Source of the DNA: CAZDUS01 sp044344495
GTDB taxonomy: Bacteria > Verrucomicrobiota > Kiritimatiellia > CAIKKV01 > CAITUY01
Direction: 5' to 3'
Length of the DNA: 11,149 nt
Assembly: GCA_044344495.1 (NCBI GenBank)
Contig: JBIJCW010000060.1
Span: 1 to 11,149 of the forward strand
Shown here: piece after piece, positions 7,460-11,149 of the stretch
How positions within the stretch are numbered: position 1 is the stretch's first letter
Layout of the letters: every line of letters begins with the position of its first letter
The notes under the pieces: generated by a model
Database searches by the model: none
The model's input: only the letters and a program-made list of their open reading frames with translations
What the model was told of the DNA's origin: nothing
Translations under genes and position numbers: made by a program

Positions 7460-8277
7460 CACTTCACCTTCCATCCGTTGGATCCTGTCAATTCAGTCAG
7501 CATGCGTTCAACGGCATCGAGCCAGATTTGAACGATGCCGTTGACCTCGCCCAAGCCCTTGGGCACCGGCAACGATTCGATGCCGGCGCGCTCCAAAGCG
7601 CTTGCCCAGGAATGCTCGCCGGCTCCGGCGATGTCAGCCTGCGCCGAGAAACCGGCGACCACCATGCAGGGAAGTAGCCACACTTTCCGAACACCCGTTG
7701 CCTTGCATTCGCGTAGCACGTCCTCGAGGCCGGGTTTGCCAAGCATCATGCCGAGGATAAGGCGTCGGTCAACGGTGCGGCAATGTTGAGCGGCCGCCAG
7801 GATGGTTCGTTGTGCCTGGGGATCCCGGCTGCCATGGGCGACGAGGAGAATTCCATCCTTCTCGTCGGGGGGCTTCGGAAGGTCCGTGATCAGGGCGCGG
7901 AGGGCGCGTTCCCAGTCGCCGGGCGAGGTCAGGAGGGCCTGCCCAAGCGAGACCTTCATCGGTGCCCCCTTAAGGCTCCAGGCGGCCACGGTTTGGGCCA
8001 GTTCGGTAAACTCCATGCCGTCCGAGAGATGCAGGGGCATGACAACGGTGTGGGTGAATCCCTCGTTCTGCATGGCCAACAGGGCTTCGCCCGGCGTGGG
8101 GACGGTGTTGCCCTGGGCGGCGAGTTTGCGGCGGATTGGCGCGGAAGTGTAGGTCCAGCGTGGTTCCACGCCTTGGAAGCGGAGTTCGGCCGCCCGGGTG
8201 ATCTGGTCATACACGACCATGGCGCTTTCGCAGGTGGTGCCCGGGGTGGCAAAGAGAATGCCGGCGCGGACGTTCAT
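7459..8277 (-). CDS. cbiK: CbiK-type sirohydrochlorin chelatase with altered metal site
   Basis: By context it should insert Fe2+ into sirohydrochlorin to give siroheme, the branch substrate for the Ahb enzymes. The 272-residue length fits CbiK (about 260-290) rather than the short CbiX/SirB. Family marks are G-I-L-F-A-T-P-G-T-T (6-15), Y-T-S-A-P-I-R-R-K-L (43-52), M-P-L-H-L-S-D-G-M-E-F (80-90) and L-L-V-A-H-G-S with the expected active-site His148. The motif usually seen as G-T-V-E-G is G-M-M-L-G (176-180), and the usual A-G-D-H-A is A-G-F-S-A (208-212). The positions of the second and third metal ligands (Glu and His in characterised CbiK) are therefore Leu179 and Ser211. No signal peptide is visible, so it is cytoplasmic. 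It overlaps the ahbAB stop as ATGA. Confidence 0.9.
   Translation of the reverse strand: MNVRAGILFATPGTTCESAMVVYDQITRAAELRFQGVEPRWTYTSAPIRRKLAAQGNTVPTPGEALLAMQNEGFTHTVVMPLHLSDGMEFTELAQTVAAWSLKGAPMKVSLGQALLTSPGDWERALRALITDLPKPPDEKDGILLVAHGSRDPQAQRTILAAAQHCRTVDRRLILGMMLGKPGLEDVLRECKATGVRKVWLLPCMVVAGFSAQADIAGAGEHSWASALERAGIESLPVPKGLGEVNGIVQIWLDAVERMLTELTGSNGWKVK
7464..7472 (-). promoter_or_regulatory. Ribosome-binding site that sets the sirC start
   Basis: GGAAGGTGA on the minus strand ends 4 nt before the ATG at 7459, which itself overlaps the upstream TGA as TGATG. The alternative ATG at 7474 would put this site inside the gene. Confidence 0.5.
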
Positions 8278-9290
8278 GCGGCACCTGGCTTTCCGAGCGA
8301 CGGGGGTGGCTCGCAGAAGAAGATGGGGCTGGATTTCTTGAACTCGCGCGCCGACCAGAGCATGCGGCCGTTGGAGAGGCGGGCCGTGTCACCCAGGTGT
8401 TCAAAGATGCCGACGGCTTCGTCGCGGGACCGGGCGTGAATCATGGCGTAAAGGTTGTACGGAAAGGCGGTGGAGGATGGGCGTTCGTAACAATGGGTGA
8501 CGTGGGGGCTAAGGGCCATGGAGTTTCCGGCGGCGGCGATGCGGTCGGCGGTGACGGGCCACACGCACATGCTGTTGGCGGAGAATCCCAGTTTGCCGTG
8601 GCGAAGGACCAGGCCGATACGCCGGATGACTCCGGAGTCCTTCCATCGGTTCATAAGCTGAAGCAATTCGACGGCATCGAAGCCGAGCTCAGTGGCCAGA
8701 AGGCCGAAGGGATCAGGGGCGACGGTGATGTTGGCCTGCAGGCGGCGAACGACCTGGCGTTCACGTTCGGCAAGCGGGGGCGCGGGGCGTGCAGTTGCGG
8801 GCGGGGGGCGCGGGGCTGACGGCTGTGCGTCCTTGTCGCGCCCGAAAACAGCTTCGATTTTGAATTTCCGGAGAGCCGGAAGGTCCAGAACGTCGTAACC
8901 GCCCAGTGCTTCGGCGACGCGTCTCAATTCCTGCTTCAACTCCGCGGCGGGAGCGGTCAGGGTGAACCACAGGTTGGGGTGCCCCTCCCGTTCGTAACAA
9001 TGGGTGATGCCGGGGTGGGGGGCGATACGGGCGGCGGCGGCCGCGAGGGTGTCTGGTGGAATATCGGCGGCACAAAGTGTGCTTTGGTAGCCGAGGCTTT
9101 GGGAATCAAACACGGCGCCAAACCGGCGGGCGACACCGGCCTCGAAGAGTGCATGGACTTGTGCAAGGACGGCGTCTTCGGACAAGCCGAGGTCGTTGCC
9201 AATGCTGGCGAAAGGACGTTGGACGAAAGGCAATCCTGCCTGGAGGGCCACTAGCAGCCGGGAGTCGGGAGGAGGTGTGGGTGTATTCAC
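8274..9290 (-). CDS. ahbAB: Siroheme decarboxylase, AhbA-AhbB fusion
   Basis: AhbA and AhbB together remove two acetate carboxyls of siroheme to give 12,18-didecarboxysiroheme. Here both are in one 338-residue chain. Each half has an Lrp/AsnC-like winged helix followed by a RAM-like domain. The first half (about 9-150) is AhbA-like: A-R-R-F-G-A-V-F-D-S-x-x-L-G-Y (54-68) and T-H-C-Y-E-R (96-101). A Pro/Ala-rich linker covers about 151-173. The second half (about 174-325) is AhbB-like: I-R-R-I-G-L-V-L-R-H (222-231), V-T-H-C-Y-E-R-P (264-271) and F-P-Y-N-L-Y-A-M-I-H (276-285). The GTG at 9290 is chosen because it overlaps the previous stop as GTGA, GGAAG lies 9 nt upstream, and homology begins just after it; farther upstream the frame is low-complexity. 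Related NirD-L fusions act in heme d1 synthesis, but the adjacent ahbC and ahbD favour heme b. Confidence 0.92.
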   Translation of the reverse strand: MNTPTPPPDSRLLVALQAGLPFVQRPFASIGNDLGLSEDAVLAQVHALFEAGVARRFGAVFDSQSLGYQSTLCAADIPPDTLAAAAARIAPHPGITHCYEREGHPNLWFTLTAPAAELKQELRRVAEALGGYDVLDLPALRKFKIEAVFGRDKDAQPSAPRPPPATARPAPPLAERERQVVRRLQANITVAPDPFGLLATELGFDAVELLQLMNRWKDSGVIRRIGLVLRHGKLGFSANSMCVWPVTADRIAAAGNSMALSPHVTHCYERPSSTAFPYNLYAMIHARSRDEAVGIFEHLGDTARLSNGRMLWSAREFKKSSPIFFCEPPPSLGKPGAA

Positions 9291-9622
9291 GTTGGGATTC
9301 TTCCGGGTTTTGGCGGAGGATTCAAGACGCCGTCCAGTGTGTGACCCAGGGCCAGGACGGGGTGGTGGAGGAGCATGCGCGGTCCCGAGTAACGCATGAT
9401 GTTGCGGATGGCATCCCGCATGGCGGGTTTGTAGCAATGAGAGGGGCAGGCGGAGCACTTGGGTTTGTCGGGTCCGAACTTGCAACGTTCCAGACGGGTG
9501 GTTGCATAGGCCTGAACCGCCGCGCAGTCGGGACAGAGTCCCGACTGCGGCTTGTGATGGTCGCGGCAGTAAAGGGCGATCATCTTTTCCAAGGTCTGTT
9601 GTTCACGGGTGAGGCGGTGCAT
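9287..9622 (-). CDS. ygbA: YgbA-like protein (nitrous oxide-stimulated promoter family)
   Basis: The 111-residue cytosolic protein matches the YgbA_NO family: R-E-Q-Q-T-L-E-K-M-I-A-L-Y-C-R-D-H-H (6-23), L-C-x-x-C (29-33), Y-A-x-x-R-L-x-x-C-x-F (39-49), C-x-x-C-x-x-H-C-Y (56-64), and later M-R-Y-S-G-P-R-M-L-L-H-H-P. Seven cysteines (19, 30, 33, 47, 56, 59, 63) suggest an Fe-S or zinc site. E. coli YgbA belongs to the NsrR-controlled nitric-oxide response; its biochemical role is not settled as far as I know. Here it lies 15 nt after ahbD, with GGAAGA upstream of its ATG, and overlaps ahbAB as GTGA. It is thus embedded in the heme operon and not in an NO-stress locus. A role with iron, Fe-S clusters or heme intermediates is inference from context. 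Confidence 0.9.
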   Translation of the reverse strand: MHRLTREQQTLEKMIALYCRDHHKPQSGLCPDCAAVQAYATTRLERCKFGPDKPKCSACPSHCYKPAMRDAIRNIMRYSGPRMLLHHPVLALGHTLDGVLNPPPKPGRIPT

Positions 9623-9637
9623 GGGGGTCTTCCGTGG

Positions 9638-10765
9638 TCAGCCTGCCGCCGGTTTTGTGGGCGGTGTTCCGGCATACGAGCAGTCGGGGTCTTCGGACAT
9701 GAAGTCCGATGTGGCGGCGTAGGCCCGTGCACGGCAACCTTCGCAGACAACGCGGTAGCCGCACGATCCGCACTTGCCCTGAAGTTTTCCGGGGTCCCGG
9801 AGCGCCGAGAATACCTGGGAATTCCGCCAGATCTCGCCGAATGGCTGTTTGCGGACATTCCCGACGCAGACGGGGAGATATCCGCAGGGCTGGACATCGC
9901 CGATCCTGGAAATAAAGCACACGGCGGAGCCTGCGAGACAGCCCCGTGTCATGGCCTCCATGCCGCTGGCGGATCCATGACCCTTGCCGTGGGGATGGCC
10001 TTGGCCGTGGGGATGGCCATGGCTGGCGCCCGGCAAGGGAATTCCCTGCTCGCGCGAGACCTCGCGCATGATCCGGTAATACTGGGGGGCGCAGGTGGCC
10101 TTGATGTGAATTCGGTCACGCAGTTCGATGGACTTCAGGAACAGCCAGCGCAGGAACTTCTCCATCTGCTCGGAGGAAAGCCGGGCGTCGTCGCTGATCT
10201 GGGCGCCGCACCCGACGGGGACGAGCGCAAATACATGAAACGCAGCGGCCTTTCGGGCAATGACGAAATTCAGAAGGTCCTCAACCTCGTCAATGTTGTG
10301 TCGTGCGACGGTGGCATTGACCTGCAGGGAGACGCCGGCTCGGGCCATGGCGTCATACCCTCGCAGGGTGGCCTCGAAACTGCCGGGAACGCCACGGAAG
10401 GCGTCGTGCGTGGAGGCGTTGGCGCCATCGAGGCTGACGCTGACCCGCTGGATGCCGGTTTCGACGATGCGTCGGGCGATGGCGTCGTCCACGGTGGTGC
10501 CGTTGGTGGCCAGGGCCACGCGGCTGAACATGCCGACGCAGGCTTTGGCGATGTCGAAGAAGTCATTTCGGACCAGCGGTTCACCGCCGGTCAGGATCAT
10601 GATGGGGTCGCCTGCCTCGCGGATGTCGCGGGCCACGGACAGGATTTCGTCGGTGGACAACTCGCCGGCGACGAAATTATCCACGGCTTCGGCGCGGCAG
10701 TGGCAACACTTCAGGTTGCAGCGTGCCGTCAGTTCCCAGAACACCAGACGGAGGGTGTCAGTCAT
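9638..10765 (-). CDS. ahbD: Radical SAM heme synthase (Fe-coproporphyrin III decarboxylase)
   Basis: AhbD is a radical SAM enzyme that oxidatively decarboxylates two propionates of Fe-coproporphyrin III to the vinyls of heme b. The 375-residue product carries the [4Fe-4S] motif C-N-L-K-C-C-H-C (C16, C20, C23) and the SAM-binding T-G-G-E-P (59-63). The C-terminal SPASM/twitch-like region has G-C-L-A-G (275-279), D-V-Q-P-C-G-Y-L-P (290-298), G-N-V-R, and C332-x2-C335-x5-C341-x2-C344, with C362 further on, for auxiliary clusters. M-x-A-M-T-R-G-C is typical of AhbD and distinguishes it from AhbC upstream. A His-rich insert (six His within 249-263) precedes this region. AAGGAG lies 8 nt before the ATG, which overlaps the ahbC stop as ATGA. 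Confidence 0.93.
   Translation of the reverse strand: MTDTLRLVFWELTARCNLKCCHCRAEAVDNFVAGELSTDEILSVARDIREAGDPIMILTGGEPLVRNDFFDIAKACVGMFSRVALATNGTTVDDAIARRIVETGIQRVSVSLDGANASTHDAFRGVPGSFEATLRGYDAMARAGVSLQVNATVARHNIDEVEDLLNFVIARKAAAFHVFALVPVGCGAQISDDARLSSEQMEKFLRWLFLKSIELRDRIHIKATCAPQYYRIMREVSREQGIPLPGASHGHPHGQGHPHGKGHGSASGMEAMTRGCLAGSAVCFISRIGDVQPCGYLPVCVGNVRKQPFGEIWRNSQVFSALRDPGKLQGKCGSCGYRVVCEGCRARAYAATSDFMSEDPDCSYAGTPPTKPAAG
9983..10018. repeat. Two tandem 18-bp units encoding the His-rich hexapeptide in AhbD
   Basis: Units at 9983-10000 and 10001-10018 share ccgtggggatggcc and differ at two positions. On the minus strand they encode G-H-P-H-G-Q (AhbD residues 250-255) and G-H-P-H-G-K (256-261), in frame. 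Two units suggest recent duplication by slippage. Confidence 0.8.
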
Positions 10766-11149
10766 AGTCCGATCTCCTTATCGGTCAGGTAGCAGTCCGG
10801 CTCCGCTTCCCAGACGTCGCCGGTTACAGCCTCGGCCCGGACGCGGAAATTGCCATTGCAGATATCCAGCCACTTACAGGCGGCGCAGCGTCCCTTCAGG
10901 TATTGCTTCCGGTTGCGCAACTTGCCCAGCAGGGGTTCGGAGGTGTCGGACCAGATGGCGCTGAAGGGGCGTTCGTTGACGTTACCGAACGAGTAGTGGC
11001 GCCAGAACTGGTCGGGATGCACGGAGCCGTCCCAACTGACGCAGCCGATGCCGGTGCCGGTGCTGTTACCGCCGTTCATTTTAAGGAGGCTAAGGACCTC
11101 CTCCGCGCGTTTCGGGTCTTCCTGCAGGAGGCGCAGGTAGACGTAGGGG
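10762..11149 (-). CDS. ahbC: 12,18-didecarboxysiroheme deacetylase, C-terminal part (radical SAM; 5' end outside window)
   Basis: AhbC removes two acetate side chains from 12,18-didecarboxysiroheme to give Fe-coproporphyrin III. Only the last 128 codons lie in the window; the frame is open through 11148 upstream of the internal Met at 11079, so that Met is not the start. The visible part is the SPASM/twitch-like region: N-G-G-N-S-T-G-T-G-I-G-C, W-D-G-S-V-H-P-D-Q-F-W-R-H-Y-S, G-N-V, C-A-A-C-K-W-L-D-I-C-N-G-N-F-R-V-R-A-E-A-V-T-G-D, and the closing D-C-Y-L-T-D-K-E-I-G. These strings are characteristic of AhbC rather than AhbD. The cysteine set would ligate an auxiliary Fe-S cluster. The radical SAM C-x3-C-x2-C lies beyond the edge and cannot be checked. 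It is the first visible gene of the operon, so the promoter and a possible hemA would be further upstream. Confidence 0.92.
   Translation of the reverse strand, partial: PYVYLRLLQEDPKRAEEVLSLLKMNGGNSTGTGIGCVSWDGSVHPDQFWRHYSFGNVNERPFSAIWSDTSEPLLGKLRNRKQYLKGRCAACKWLDICNGNFRVRAEAVTGDVWEAEPDCYLTDKEIGL

Noticed and set aside
9291..9485. 65-codon N-terminal extension of ahbAB up to an ATG at 9485
   Set aside because: It lies over the YgbA-like gene in another frame and encodes a basic, Pro/His-rich low-complexity stretch. The GTG at 9290 with a GTGA overlap and an upstream GGAAG fits better.
9056..10792. Very long open frame on the plus strand (578 codons) opposite ahbD, ygbA-like and ahbAB
   Set aside because: It runs antisense through three genes with clear family motifs. 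Its translation is Gly/Ala/Arg-rich with no recognisable domain. High GC at third positions of the real genes removes stops on the other strand.
11077..11079. ATG as a start for a short 105-codon gene at the right edge
   Set aside because: The frame stays open upstream to the window end and continues AhbC-like sequence, so this is an internal Met of a truncated ahbC.

Overview
The window is GC-rich, gene-dense bacterial chromosome dominated by one long minus-strand operon for heme synthesis by the siroheme-dependent (Ahb) route. That route is known from sulfate-reducing bacteria, methanogenic archaea and assorted anaerobes. It suggests an anaerobic bacterium, perhaps of the Desulfobacterota or the Kiritimatiellota/Lentisphaerota, but the sequence alone does not settle the lineage.

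Plus strand, 1-2191: the tail of a TPR-like protein, then pcm (protein-L-isoaspartate methyltransferase) 12 nt behind it, then a membrane-anchored SGNH-family hydrolase or acyltransferase. These genes converge on the heme operon. The 82-nt gap between them (2192-2273) holds a perfect 8-bp inverted repeat, a weak candidate for a shared terminator.

Minus strand, 11149 down to 2274, in transcription order: ahbC (5' end outside the window), ahbD, a YgbA-like cysteine-rich protein, an ahbA-ahbB fusion, a cbiK-type sirohydrochlorin chelatase, sirC (precorrin-2 dehydrogenase), a HemC-CobA-HemD three-domain fusion, hemB, hemL and a small membrane protein. Junctions are very tight: five 4-nt ATGA/GTGA overlaps, a 1-nt overlap, a 26-nt overlap and gaps of only 15 and 18 nt, so this is one transcription unit with translational coupling.

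The encoded pathway is glutamate-1-semialdehyde -> 5-aminolevulinate (HemL) -> porphobilinogen (HemB) -> hydroxymethylbilane -> uroporphyrinogen III -> precorrin-2 (HemC-CobA-HemD) -> sirohydrochlorin (SirC) -> siroheme (CbiK-like) -> 12,18-didecarboxysiroheme (AhbAB) -> Fe-coproporphyrin III (AhbC) -> heme b (AhbD). Only the glutamyl-tRNA reductase step (HemA) is not seen.

Points most worth a second look: the HemC part of the fusion lacks the cofactor-carrying third domain; the CbiK-like chelatase appears to have lost two of the three metal ligands known for the family; a YgbA (NO-response) family protein sits inside the operon; and AhbD carries a His-rich tandem repeat.
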